A stretch of DNA of 64,000 nt from CAWIVH01 sp963839475 (lineage in GTDB: Bacteria > Acidobacteriota > UBA6911), in contig CAWIVH010000001.1 in the NCBI GenBank assembly GCA_963839475.1, positions 124,001-188,000 on the forward strand. The letters are read 5' to 3'. This document shows, in pieces, positions 35,711 through 44,215 of the stretch. A model generated the notes under the pieces. The model was not told the DNA's origin. It searched no databases and was given only the letters and a program-made list of their open reading frames with translations. Positions within the stretch are counted from its first letter, which is position 1, and every line of letters starts with the position of its first letter. Both the position numbers and the translations under genes were made by a program.

Positions 35711-38608
35711 TTAGCGGAACCGGCCGAGGGCAATCCAGCCTGCAGAAGAACTGAGTCTTTTCCAGGATCCATCGGAAGAGTAGTACACCCAGACTCCGGA
35801 CGGCCAGATACCTACCAGGTCGGCCTTGCTGTCGCCGTCAAAATCTCCTGCCACGACTTTGGTGGCACCCCCCGCCTCTGCGCGTCTGTCCCAGTTTCCG
35901 GAAACGGAATCCCGAATCCAAACTTCGCCGCCCCAAATCCCCAGAAGGTCATCTTTACCGTCCCCGTTCATATCCGCCGCAGCAATCCAGTCGGGCGTAG
36001 AGGCAATATTGGCCCACTGGCCGGTGGACGAAGGCTTGATCCATAAACCTCCCTGGGAGGGCCAGACTCCGATCAGGTCTGCTCTCCCGTCTCGATCCAA
36101 GTCGCCGAGAACACCCATCGTTGCTCCTGCGGAGAGGATATTCCAGGAACCAGTTGCCGAATCCCAGCCCCAAAGCTTACCCAGCCAGATGCCTATGATG
36201 TCGGCCCGCCCGTCTCCATTCAGATCGCCGGCGGCAATCCAATCAGGAACCGATGGGGTGATCAAAGTCCATTGACCTGAAGCGGTGAATCTCACCCAGA
36301 CGCCCGAACCTAGCCATGCCCCCACAAGATCATCCTGTCCATCTCCATCCACATCGGCTGCGCAAACCATCGACGCAGGGCTTGACCACCGGGTCCAGGC
36401 CCCTGTGTCCGAGTTCAGGTAATACACCCCGTCATCTGTCCAGGTCCCGATCAGTTCATAGCGCCGATTCTGCCCACCTAGCCTGAAGGAAGCAGTTTCC
36501 TGGATCCAGCCATTCATGATCACCGTCGCAGCGGCATTGGTCCCAGTGTAGGAACCGGATCCCGTGCCACTCCAGCCGCCGAACGAGTAGCCTGAATTTG
36601 GTGTCGCCGAAAGCGCGACCTGCTGCCCGGCATTGTAGAAACCGCTGGCCGGCCCGACCGTGCCTCCAGAAGAAGGTGAGGCAATCGTCGTCAACAGGTA
36701 CTGAGTCGTGAAGTTCGCCGTGTATGCTCCCGCGCCTGATGGCGCTGTGATGGTGTGTGACATGGCGCCTCCATCCGACCAGCTGCTCCAAACATATCTC
36801 GTACCGGTCCCGCCGGATTGCGGCGACGACGTCGAGATAGTGTGCCGGCTGCCCGGAGCCCAGTCGAAGGCGGTCGGAGTGCTGTAGTTCGCACCATCCA
36901 CGCTGAACGATAGTCCGGAAGGAGATGTTCCCACGGTAACCGACGCGTTCGATCCGACGAAGGAAGCCGTTTCCTGGATCGCCCCATTCATGGTCACAAT
37001 CGCGCCTGCATTCGTCCCGGTGTATGAACCGGATCCCGTGCCGCTCCACCCTCTAAACGTGTAGCCTGAATTCGGCGTCGCGGAAAGTGCAACCTGCTGT
37101 CCGGCATTGTAGAAGCCACTGGCCGGCCCGACTGCACCTCCGGAAGAAGGTGAGGCAATCGTCGTCAACAAATACTGGGTCGTGAAGTACGCCGTATAAC
37201 TGGTCGCACCGGATGGCGTTGTGATGGTGTGTGACATGGCGCCTCCGTCCGACCAACTGCCCCACACGTATCGCGTACCGGTCTCCCCGGATTGCGGCGA
37301 TGAAGTCGAGATGACGTGCCGGCTTCCCGGAACCCAGTTGAAGTTGGCCGGAGCAGTGTAGTTCGCACCATCCACGCTAAATGATAGACCGGGCGGGGAT
37401 GTTCCCACGGTAACCGACGCGTTCGATTCCACGAAGGAAGCCGTTTCCTGGATGGCGCCATTCATGGTCACCATCGCGCCTGCATTGGTCCCGGTGTACG
37501 AACCGGATCCGGTGCCACTCCAACCACTGAACGAGTAGCCCAAACTCGGCGCCGCCGAGAGCGCAACCTGTTGGCCGGCATTGTAGAAACCGGTGGCCGG
37601 TCCGACCGTCCCTCCGGAGGAGGGTGAAGCAATGGTCGTCAACAAATATTGAGTCGTAAAGTTCGCCGTGTAATTGGACGTGGCGGTTGGCACCGTGATG
37701 GAGTGCGACATGATACCTCCGTCCGACCAACTGTCCCACACGTATCGCATGCCCGTCTCGCCGGATTGCGGCGACGAGGTCGAAATGCGGTGTCGGCTGC
37801 CCGGAGCCCAGTCGAAAATGGCCTGACTACTGTAGTTCGCACCATCCACGGAGAATGAGAGGCCGGAGGGGTTCGTCCCGATGGTAACGGGAATCAAATT
37901 GGTAAGTGAGAAGTTGGCAGCACCGGTCAAGCCTTGCACCGTGCCCGAAATTGTAAACGCTCCCCCCACCGTGTTCGCGACCAGATACGGAGAACCCGCG
38001 TTCCCACTGCTATTCGTGCTGGCGGCGGCAGTTAGTGAGGAGCCGAGAAAAAGAGCGGTCGGCCCGGAAGGTGACGGAGCGGTGAAGGCTACCAACACCC
38101 CGCTGTTCGGATTGCCATAAGCGTCGGTGACGGTCGCCTGCAGTCCGGCATAGGTGCTGCCGATGCGCGCGCTCTGCGGTGTGCCCCCGGTCGCGGTTAT
38201 GTTCGCCGGAGCTCCTGCGATGTTCGTTTCGTGGAAGTAGAGAGTTGTAGCCCGAGTGACCGCACTCACCAGGTAACTGCCGGCCAGCGAGCCCACGTAT
38301 AGGGTCACGCTCGCAATCTCGGAATTGGTCGGATTCTGAACGGTGATGGATGTGGATAATTGGCACGGGCTGCTGGGACAGAACCCGCCATAGCGTATGT
38401 CCGGTGTTGTGAAAGTAACGCTGTACTGGGGGCAAGGCTGGTCGATGCAGATTTGGGTTCGCACCTGGAGCGGTTGCGGGAAGTTAACATAGTCTACGGA
38501 CGAAGTCTGATAGTCTCCACCCCAGATGTTTGGCTGTCCGTAGGCGACTGCAGCTGCTGCAAATCCCAAAACAGCAACACGCAGTGCCGCGATGGCGAGC
38601 GATCGCAT
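35711..38608 (-). CDS. Secreted protein with three tandem 158-aa repeats and an FG-GAP/VCBS tail
   Basis: About 965 aa from ATG 38608, with GGAGG 5 bases upstream and signal peptide MRSLAIAALRVAVLGFAAAAVAYGQ. Residues about 140-230 form an Ig-like region (PVTI.. preceded by AxVTDAYGNPNSGVLVxF). Then three nearly identical repeats of 158 aa follow, each starting xPxGLSFSVDGANY and containing YVWxSWSDGG and GWSGTGSGSYTGTN; these are the beta-sandwich units often called InlB_B/TIGR02543-like. The last 230 aa carry five FG-GAP repeats with calcium-type loops DVDGDGQDD, DLNGDGRAD, DLDRDGRAD, DMNGDGKDD and DFDGDSKAD. Probably a surface adhesin or scaffold. Confidence 0.85.
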   Translation of the reverse strand: MRSLAIAALRVAVLGFAAAAVAYGQPNIWGGDYQTSSVDYVNFPQPLQVRTQICIDQPCPQYSVTFTTPDIRYGGFCPSSPCQLSTSITVQNPTNSEIASVTLYVGSLAGSYLVSAVTRATTLYFHETNIAGAPANITATGGTPQSARIGSTYAGLQATVTDAYGNPNSGVLVAFTAPSPSGPTALFLGSSLTAAASTNSSGNAGSPYLVANTVGGAFTISGTVQGLTGAANFSLTNLIPVTIGTNPSGLSFSVDGANYSSQAIFDWAPGSRHRISTSSPQSGETGMRYVWDSWSDGGIMSHSITVPTATSNYTANFTTQYLLTTIASPSSGGTVGPATGFYNAGQQVALSAAPSLGYSFSGWSGTGSGSYTGTNAGAMVTMNGAIQETASFVESNASVTVGTSPPGLSFSVDGANYTAPANFNWVPGSRHVISTSSPQSGETGTRYVWGSWSDGGAMSHTITTPSGATSYTAYFTTQYLLTTIASPSSGGAVGPASGFYNAGQQVALSATPNSGYTFRGWSGTGSGSYTGTNAGAIVTMNGAIQETASFVGSNASVTVGTSPSGLSFSVDGANYSTPTAFDWAPGSRHTISTSSPQSGGTGTRYVWSSWSDGGAMSHTITAPSGAGAYTANFTTQYLLTTIASPSSGGTVGPASGFYNAGQQVALSATPNSGYSFGGWSGTGSGSYTGTNAAATVIMNGWIQETASFRLGGQNRRYELIGTWTDDGVYYLNSDTGAWTRWSSPASMVCAADVDGDGQDDLVGAWLGSGVWVRFTASGQWTLITPSVPDWIAAGDLNGDGRADIIGIWLGKLWGWDSATGSWNILSAGATMGVLGDLDRDGRADLIGVWPSQGGLWIKPSSTGQWANIASTPDWIAAADMNGDGKDDLLGIWGGEVWIRDSVSGNWDRRAEAGGATKVVAGDFDGDSKADLVGIWPSGVWVYYSSDGSWKRLSSSAGWIALGRFR
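36478..37890. repeat. Three tandem DNA repeats of 474 bp
   Basis: The coding sequence of the repeats is also strongly alike at base level; for example the segment for QYLLTTIASPSSGG occurs near 36690, 37165 and 37640 with few changes, giving a period of 474 bp. Such tandem copies can gain or lose units by recombination and are hard to assemble, so the unit number in the genome may differ. Confidence 0.85.
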
Positions 38609-38821
38609 AAGGCCTCCGGGGGCGCCGGATCCGACTCCGGGCATCCTAGCACCATGCGTTGGGGAGCACAAGATTCCTCTTTTGGATATGCCCAGAGCTG
38701 GAACTTTTCATCCGAATTCGACTATTCCCATGCCGGGACAACCGGGTCCGAAAAGCATTCCGCAGAGGATGAATGTGAAGCCTGCGATCAGCCATGCGAG
38801 GTGATCTGGTACACTCTGGTC

Positions 38822-40099
38822 ATGCAAGGAAATTTCAGGAGTCTGATCTTGGCTTTTTTGCTCACAGCGGCTGGCACGCATGCTGCGGAGAACCGTCAGC
38901 TCGAATACGTCGTTGTGGTGACGGGGGAAGAATTGCTTCGAGGCACCTACCCCGACGCGCACACCGCTTTCATTACGCGCACACTGCATGCGCTCGGCTG
39001 CCATTGCGTAGCCGCGAATATTGTGGACGACAAAATTGCGGACATTAAGGATGCGCTCCGCACGGCAACACAGAAAGCGCCGTTGGTAATCGTCACCGGC
39101 GGTCTTGGCCCCACCGTCAATGACGTCACCCGCAACGCCCTGGCGGAATTCACCGGCATCGAATTGCGTGAGCAGCCTGAAGTGCTGACCGAAATGGAAC
39201 GGCGTTCGAAGACGTCGCGCGACCAACTGCGCCCGAATTTACGCCGCCAGGCTCTCGTCCCAGCGAACGGCACCTATCTGAGAGCCGACACCGGCACAGC
39301 TGTCGGCCTCGTCTTCGAATGGGGCGAAAAAGTCATCGTTGCGCTGCCGGGCCCGCCCCGAGAGCTGCAGCCGATGGTTCGAAACGAGCTCGTGCCCTAC
39401 CTGCAAAAGAAATTCGGCGTCCGATCTCCGGGCAGCTCGATCACGTTACGCTTCGTGGGCATAGGCCAGTCGCAGATTGACCAGACCATGAGCCGAAGCA
39501 TCCCCTTGCCGCCCGATGTGGTGGTCGGCTCGCAGTTCGAGGGCGCCAGGGTGGACTTTACCTTCATGTTGCCCGGGAGCGGCCCCGAGGAGGCAGTCCG
39601 GTTAAATAAACTGGCCGTGATGGTCCGCGAGCATCTCGGGGAATTTATCTATTCCGACGATGGCTCTTCGCTGGAGCAGAACATCGCACAGGCGCTACTG
39701 GCGCGCGGGGCCGAGCTGACGCTCGTGGAAATCGGCACCGGCGGGCGGTTGGCAGCGAGCCTGGCCGGCCTGCCGGAAACTCCGCGGCTGTTGAAAGGCG
39801 CCCATATATCACCGAGTGAAACTGCCATGCGTCAACTGCTGAAGGTCAACGAAGACTCAGGAGAAAAATCGGACAACCTGAAGGCGCTGGCTGAAGCGGC
39901 CGGCGGCCGATGGATGATCGTGACTGGCGGCATCGCCGATGACGGTGCTGGAGCGCGCTTTTGCAGAGTTCTGTTCCGGCTGGGCGGCGAGCGATGGGAG
40001 TTGGCACGGGTCGCTGTCCAGGGATCAGGTGAAACCGCTTACGCCGGTGTGGTCACTCAGATCTGGGACCGGCTGCGCCGGCTTATGCTTAAGCTTTAG
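38822..40099 (+). CDS. Exported CinA-like protein with degenerate deamidase domain
   Basis: A 425-aa protein. The first 21 residues are a signal peptide (MQGNFRSLILAFLLTAAGTHA), odd for CinA, a cytoplasmic NMN/ADP-ribose enzyme. The MoCF-type domain follows: VVVTGEELLRGTYPDAHTAF, LVIVTGGLGPTVNDVTRNALAE and VALPGPPRELQPM. The C-terminal PncC-like domain starts about residue 275, but its nucleophile motif, usually ESCTGG, reads EIGTGG, and the catalytic Tyr/Lys segment (GGVVxYSNExK) is replaced by KGAHISPSETAM. NMN deamidase activity therefore seems lost. No Shine-Dalgarno site precedes the ATG; it could begin elsewhere, but the signal sequence is clear. Confidence 0.82.
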   Translation: MQGNFRSLILAFLLTAAGTHAAENRQLEYVVVVTGEELLRGTYPDAHTAFITRTLHALGCHCVAANIVDDKIADIKDALRTATQKAPLVIVTGGLGPTVNDVTRNALAEFTGIELREQPEVLTEMERRSKTSRDQLRPNLRRQALVPANGTYLRADTGTAVGLVFEWGEKVIVALPGPPRELQPMVRNELVPYLQKKFGVRSPGSSITLRFVGIGQSQIDQTMSRSIPLPPDVVVGSQFEGARVDFTFMLPGSGPEEAVRLNKLAVMVREHLGEFIYSDDGSSLEQNIAQALLARGAELTLVEIGTGGRLAASLAGLPETPRLLKGAHISPSETAMRQLLKVNEDSGEKSDNLKALAEAAGGRWMIVTGGIADDGAGARFCRVLFRLGGERWELARVAVQGSGETAYAGVVTQIWDRLRRLMLKL

Positions 40100-40576
40100 A
40101 AGTATTGCCGTTTGGGTGACAGCGCCACGACTTCGGAGCCCAAGCTGCCATTTTAATCGCCAGACAGGCACGGAGCGCCTATCAGAGTAATTGTCAAAGC
40201 GATTGGCGTCAAAAATCCAACCATTCCACGGCAAATCACAACTTATTAAAACGTCGGACTAAACCTTTTCGGGTACGATGAAAGGAGCTCGATAGTCCCG
40301 TTTGAGCAGGTCGTTGGGCTTGTCGTTCCCGATAAAGCGCTCCTTTTCCGGAGCAATCGCATCGACACTGAGGTGGTAACACCTTTTCTGAGTGAACGCA
40401 GCCTGCTGCCGCGGCCAAATCTCAGAACCACAAAGGAGAAGGGGCATGCGGAAGCATTCCCTTGAACGCCATCCCACCCGGCATCAGGGGACGCAGACTG
40501 CCCATCCACCTTGCGAATTCATCCGCGGATATCCGCGTCCCGATCGTCATGCCAACTGAGTTATTCAATCGGGCTT
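40100..40576. other. Intergenic stretch between convergent genes with a gene remnant
   Basis: Besides the oxidoreductase fragment at 40259-40381 nothing recognisable is seen, and no stem-loop with T-run was found for either of the convergent genes. Confidence 0.5.
40259..40381 (-). pseudogene. C-terminal remnant of a Gfo/Idh/MocA-type oxidoreductase
   Basis: The minus-strand reading VDAIAPEKERFIGNDKPND, then LLKRDYRAPFIVPEKV and stop, matches the C-terminus of the sugar oxidoreductases (WDPxxERFIGDxEANxLLxxxYRAPxxVP). The upstream residues do not belong to the family and the frames are broken, so this is a fossil. These oxidoreductases commonly pair with sugar isomerase/epimerases such as the one at 18.6-19.7 kb. 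Confidence 0.5.
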
Positions 40577-41332
40577 TTAGTTCCCCCCTATCGATTCCCC
40601 GCCCACCTGCTCTTTCACGATCCTGGCGGTGAGGCGGCCGCGTTCGGTATTCAGCATTTTCTTGGCATCGATACGGCCAAAGAGATCCATCAGGGTTGCG
40701 ATCGTGCCGGTCCATCCGGTCTGATGGCTTGCACCGAGTCCCGCCCCGTTGTCACCGTGGAAGTACTCAAAGAACAGAATCAGGTCGCGCCAATGTGGAT
40801 CTTCCTGGAACTTGGCTGTTCCCCCATAAACCGGACGTCGTCCGCTGCCATCACGCAGGAAGGATCCCGCCAGCCGCCGGGTGAGTTCCCGTGCCACTTC
40901 GAAGAGGGTCATGAATTGACCGGAACCGCTGGGACACTGAACTTTGAAATCTTCGCCGTAGAATGTGTACAGGTTCATGAGCGCCCGGATGATCAGCGCA
41001 TTGACCGGCATCCAAACCGGCCCCCGCCAGTTGGAGTTCCCGCCGAACATCCCGGTATTCGATTCAGCCGGTAGGTATTTGACTCTGTACTCTTCATGTC
41101 CCACCCAAAAAATGAACGGATGGTCCAGGTGATACCGCGAAAGTGAACGGATCCCGTGGGGACCGAGAAACTCGTTCTCGTCGAGCATGTAGCCGAGTAC
41201 CCGCTCCAGCTTATTCTTGTTGAGAATCGATAGCAGCCGCCGGCCTCGGTATCCAATGAATCCCTCATCGGTCGGGGCCACTTGGGAAACCAGTTCCGGA
41301 TGACGTTTACGGTACAGGGCGATCATCTCCAT
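40577..41332 (-). CDS. C-terminal part of the GH63-like glucosidase (second frame)
   Basis: This frame carries the end of the glucosidase. Read back to about 41365 it gives ESEDILRHPKLMEMIALYRKRHPEL, which joins directly to TVF of the preceding frame. Later it shows FLGPHGIRSLSRYH, NSNWRGPVWMPVN (a conserved active-site stretch of the (alpha/alpha)6 barrel), and HQTGWTGTIATLMDLF near the end. The joined protein has about 914 aa, as expected for this family. Confidence 0.85.
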   Translation of the reverse strand: MEMIALYRKRHPELVSQVAPTDEGFIGYRGRRLLSILNKNKLERVLGYMLDENEFLGPHGIRSLSRYHLDHPFIFWVGHEEYRVKYLPAESNTGMFGGNSNWRGPVWMPVNALIIRALMNLYTFYGEDFKVQCPSGSGQFMTLFEVARELTRRLAGSFLRDGSGRRPVYGGTAKFQEDPHWRDLILFFEYFHGDNGAGLGASHQTGWTGTIATLMDLFGRIDAKKMLNTERGRLTARIVKEQVGGESIGGN

Positions 41333-43319
41333 GAGTTTCGGATGGCGCAGGATATCCTCGGACTCGAAACACCGTGGAAGCGCACAATGGCAGCAGTCCC
41401 ACCAGGGACCGTACCTTTAAACGCATGGCCTGGCCACCGGGGAGCCGCAGGAGGTCATAGAAAAATCCGTCCTGCTCATCCCACATCTCGTCGTGGTGAT
41501 CACCAATCCGGTCCATGGCATAGGCGATCCCCATATAATGCTGGATGAACTTGAAGGCGATCTCCTCGTACATCGGGTCGTAGTCACACAGAACCAGGGC
41601 AATTTCCAGCATGGATTGGCAGTAGAATGCCATCCAGGCGGTACCGTCCGCCTGTTCCAGGGATCCGCCCGTCGGCAACTGTGCGCTCCGGTCGAATACG
41701 CCAATGTTGTCCAATCCCAGGAACCCGCCGGCGAAAACGTTGCGTCCGGCGGGATCTTTTCGGTTCACCCACCAGTTGAAATTCAGCATCAATCCTTGAA
41801 AGGACCTCTCCAGAAAACGAAGGTCCGCACGGCCGAGTGACTTCTCCATTTTGTATAAGAAAATCGTAGCCCAAGCATGTACCGGTGGATTTACGTCGCT
41901 GAAGTTCCACTCGTAAGCGGGGATCTGGCCGTTGGGGTGGAAATAGAGGTTGCGCAGCATCAGCAAAAGCTGATCCTTGGCGAAATCGAAATCCACCAGT
42001 GACAGGGAAACGGTGTGGAACGCCAGATCCCAGGCCGCATACCAAGGATACTCCCATTTGTCCGGCATCGAGATGACATCGGCATTCAGCATATGGAACC
42101 ACTCCGTGTTCCGGACGCCGGGCCGGGCGGTTTGGAGCATGGGATTACTCTGGTGTTCACTCAGCCATTTTTCCAGGTCGAAGTAGTAAAACTGCTTGCT
42201 CCACAGCATACCCGCCAGCGCCTGGCGATGTACCCGGCGCTCGTCTTCAGTCAGTGATTGCGGTGTGATCCTCTGGTAGAACTCATCCGCATCGCTGATC
42301 CGGCTTGCGAAGATACCCTCGAAATTGCCGAAGGCATCATCCGTCCGCGCGGCCGCAAGCCGCAACCGGACGGTCCGGCTGCCGCCGGCGGGTACTTCCA
42401 GGGTGTAGTGGGCCGCGGCCTTGGTTCCCGCCTTGGCAGGATTTACGGCGTCGCCTTGTCCCGCGACGATGTAAGCGTGGAACGCGTCCTTCACATAGGG
42501 AGAAGCATTGGGCTGGCCCCAGAGGCGGCTGGCATTGCTCTCGTTTTCCGTGAAAAGCAGCTCCGGCCCGCCATCGCAATGAAGCCAGTTCTCGCCGAGT
42601 TCATGATGGGAGGCCTGAATGACGCCTGGACCCGCCTCCCGCAGCAAAGGCTTCCGGTCGTCATCTCCCCACGACCAGGTGTTCCGGAACCAGAGCGTCG
42701 GCAACAACCGAAGCCGGGCCGCCTCAGGCCCTCGATTGTGAACGGTAATACGAACGAGTACATCCTCCGGGCCCTCCTTGGCGTATTCAACGAATACGTC
42801 AAAGTACCGGTCTTCGTTGAACACTCCCGTATCGAGCAACTCGTACTCGAACTCCTCCCGCGACCTGCTGCGATTCGTTTCGATGAGGTCCCGATAGGGG
42901 TACTCCCGCTGGGGGTACTTGTACAGGTACTTCATGTAGGAGTGCGTGGGGGTGCTGTCGATATAGAAGTAGTACTCCTTCACATCTTCCCCATGATTCG
43001 CTTCGCTGTTGGTTAATCCGAACATGCGCTCTTTCAGGATTGGATCCTTCTCATTCCACAGCGCGAGGGCAAAGCACAGCCGCTGCTTGTCATCGCAGAT
43101 CCCCCCGAGCCCGTCTTCTCCCCAGTGGTACGCGCGTGAGCGCGCCTGATCATGTGAGAAATAATCCCAGGCGTTGCCGTCATGGCTGTAGTCCTCGCGG
43201 ACCGTTCCCCACTGTCTCTCGCTGAGGTAGGGCCCCCATTTCTTCCACGGGATTCCTTTCTCGCGCGCATCATTCAATCGTTTCTGTTCCGTGACGTCGA
43301 TGATTTCCTGCTGTGCCAT
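41307..43319 (-). CDS. GH63-like alpha-glucosidase (MGH1-type), N-terminal part
   Basis: The first 650 residues of a cytoplasmic glucosidase (no signal peptide): MAQQEIIDVTEQKRLNDARE, KKWGPYLSERQWGTVREDYS, AYHWGEDGLGGICDDKQRLC, FVEYAKEGPEDVLVRI and the catalytic region WEYPWYAAWDLAFHTV with conserved Asp. After LLPLCASTVF (about 41367) the reading turns into unrelated residues; skipping the base at about 41366 restores the family sequence. The enzyme probably trims glucose or mannosylglycerate-type glycosides. Gene and IS element are separated by 540 bases. Confidence 0.87.
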   Translation of the reverse strand: MAQQEIIDVTEQKRLNDAREKGIPWKKWGPYLSERQWGTVREDYSHDGNAWDYFSHDQARSRAYHWGEDGLGGICDDKQRLCFALALWNEKDPILKERMFGLTNSEANHGEDVKEYYFYIDSTPTHSYMKYLYKYPQREYPYRDLIETNRSRSREEFEYELLDTGVFNEDRYFDVFVEYAKEGPEDVLVRITVHNRGPEAARLRLLPTLWFRNTWSWGDDDRKPLLREAGPGVIQASHHELGENWLHCDGGPELLFTENESNASRLWGQPNASPYVKDAFHAYIVAGQGDAVNPAKAGTKAAAHYTLEVPAGGSRTVRLRLAAARTDDAFGNFEGIFASRISDADEFYQRITPQSLTEDERRVHRQALAGMLWSKQFYYFDLEKWLSEHQSNPMLQTARPGVRNTEWFHMLNADVISMPDKWEYPWYAAWDLAFHTVSLSLVDFDFAKDQLLLMLRNLYFHPNGQIPAYEWNFSDVNPPVHAWATIFLYKMEKSLGRADLRFLERSFQGLMLNFNWWVNRKDPAGRNVFAGGFLGLDNIGVFDRSAQLPTGGSLEQADGTAWMAFYCQSMLEIALVLCDYDPMYEEIAFKFIQHYMGIAYAMDRIGDHHDEMWDEQDGFFYDLLRLPGGQAMRLKVRSLVGLLPLCASTVFRVRGYPAPSETHGDDRPVP

Positions 43320-43859
43320 GGTTCCTCTCCTCCTCGCCTGCCTATTACACCCTCCTTTACTTCAAGTGGAGGCAATCGGCGTTATCCAGAGGCTCGGCGA
43401 ATTCTATCCCGCGTCTCCGCCAAGGCCGTCGGTGCAATCAAAACTGAGACCTGAACGTCTGTCGGGCCCCGCAATATTTTTGCTCCATAAAGCGCACGAG
43501 CCCTCACGTGGTGAAAAATGTTCAAAGGGCAATTTTGGCTCCGAATTCCCCGACTTTAAATTGCCCCAGCCCTTTCCGGCTGGCCGCTGAGCAGAACATC
43601 TGTCCTGATCAGAGGGCAAATGGATGAGTAGCTCTATCTCAAGATCCTACGGCCGCTTTAGTCGGTTCTTACCGAGGTCCTGACGCTTCCGGATAGCCTC
43701 GCCCGCACTTTTCCGTTTTAAGGATAGTCTACAGCGGAACATAAGGATAGCTGTCAATTTGTACAGGTAAGTCGTTGGATTTCCAAGACCGGACTTGCGC
43801 AAGTATGAATGGATTTTATTCAAACATCGGACCCGTACGCTTCAAGCGCCCCAGCCGGG
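43320..43859. other. Gene-free stretch upstream of the glucosidase
   Basis: No gene is supported. A perfect 9-bp inverted repeat GGGCAATTT / AAATTGCCC lies at 43527-43535 and 43558-43566, separated by 22 bases. The glucosidase promoter and leader should be here, yet the Shine-Dalgarno near 43325 (GAGGAGAGGAACC on the minus strand) is the only clear signal. Confidence 0.5.
43851..43859. repeat. Left target-site duplication of the IS element
   Basis: CCAGCCGGG directly abuts the left inverted repeat; the same nine bases follow the right one at 45516-45524. A tenth base (C) is shared, so the duplication may be counted as 9 or 10 bp. Confidence 0.8.
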
Positions 43860-43875
43860 CATGCGCGTCAAGCTA
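43860..43875 (+). repeat. Left terminal inverted repeat
   Basis: CATGCGCGTCAAGCTA; the final CTA is, on the minus strand, the TAG stop of the AbrB-like gene. Confidence 0.88.
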
Positions 43876-44070
43876 AGGCTGCCTTTTCTTCAAGAAAGAG
43901 CGGACGGAACGAGTTCGCCTGAGGATGAAGGTATTCCTATCCTCTACTAACCACTCCATAGACTCGCCCTTCTGTACCTCGGCTGCCTCGGCTATCGCCG
44001 CAGGCAGATTCACATAGAATGACGTGTTCGTGGGTCGCTCCACTTTCTGGATCTTCACGATATAGCCCAA
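43873..44070 (-). CDS. AbrB-like accessory protein of the IS element
   Basis: A 65-aa protein (MGYIVKIQKVERPTNTSFYV, then NLPAAIAEAAEVQKGESMEW). The pattern, a beta-strand pair with NLPAAIAEA and KGESMEWLVED, resembles the SpoVT-AbrB DNA-binding swapped hairpin. The basic end (RRTRSVRSFLKKR) can contact DNA. It is transcribed away from the transposase, and the palindrome between them is the obvious candidate operator. It may repress transposase expression or help end recognition; this is inference. Confidence 0.7.
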   Translation of the reverse strand: MGYIVKIQKVERPTNTSFYVNLPAAIAEAAEVQKGESMEWLVEDRNTFILRRTRSVRSFLKKRQP

Positions 44071-44127
44071 CGGCGTGCCTCCTTCCCGCTTTCCAGTCGC
44101 ATTGTACCGTACATTTGATTTTCTGTC

Positions 44128-44155
44128 AGATATATAGTATATATACTATATATCT
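44128..44155. promoter_or_regulatory. 28-bp perfect palindrome between divergent IS genes
   Basis: Each half reads AGATATATAGTATA into its complement. It is entirely A/T-rich in GC-rich surroundings, 58 bases upstream of the AbrB-like start and 12 bases upstream of the ATG at 44167. It contains TATATA/TATACT-like hexamers on both strands. A role as a combined -10 region and dimer operator is plausible. Confidence 0.6.
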
Positions 44156-44215
44156 AGGACCCTACCATGAAAAAAAACGCCTCCCAACCCGTGGCGCCTC
44201 CTGTCTTGTGCCGGC

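Noticed and set aside
36478..37890. Tandem repeats considered as a CRISPR array
   Set aside because: The period is 474 bp with coding continuity and no short direct repeats with unique spacers.
43527..43566. GGGCAATTT/AAATTGCCC inverted repeat as a terminator
   Set aside because: No T-run follows on either strand and no gene ends nearby; noted only within the intergenic entry.
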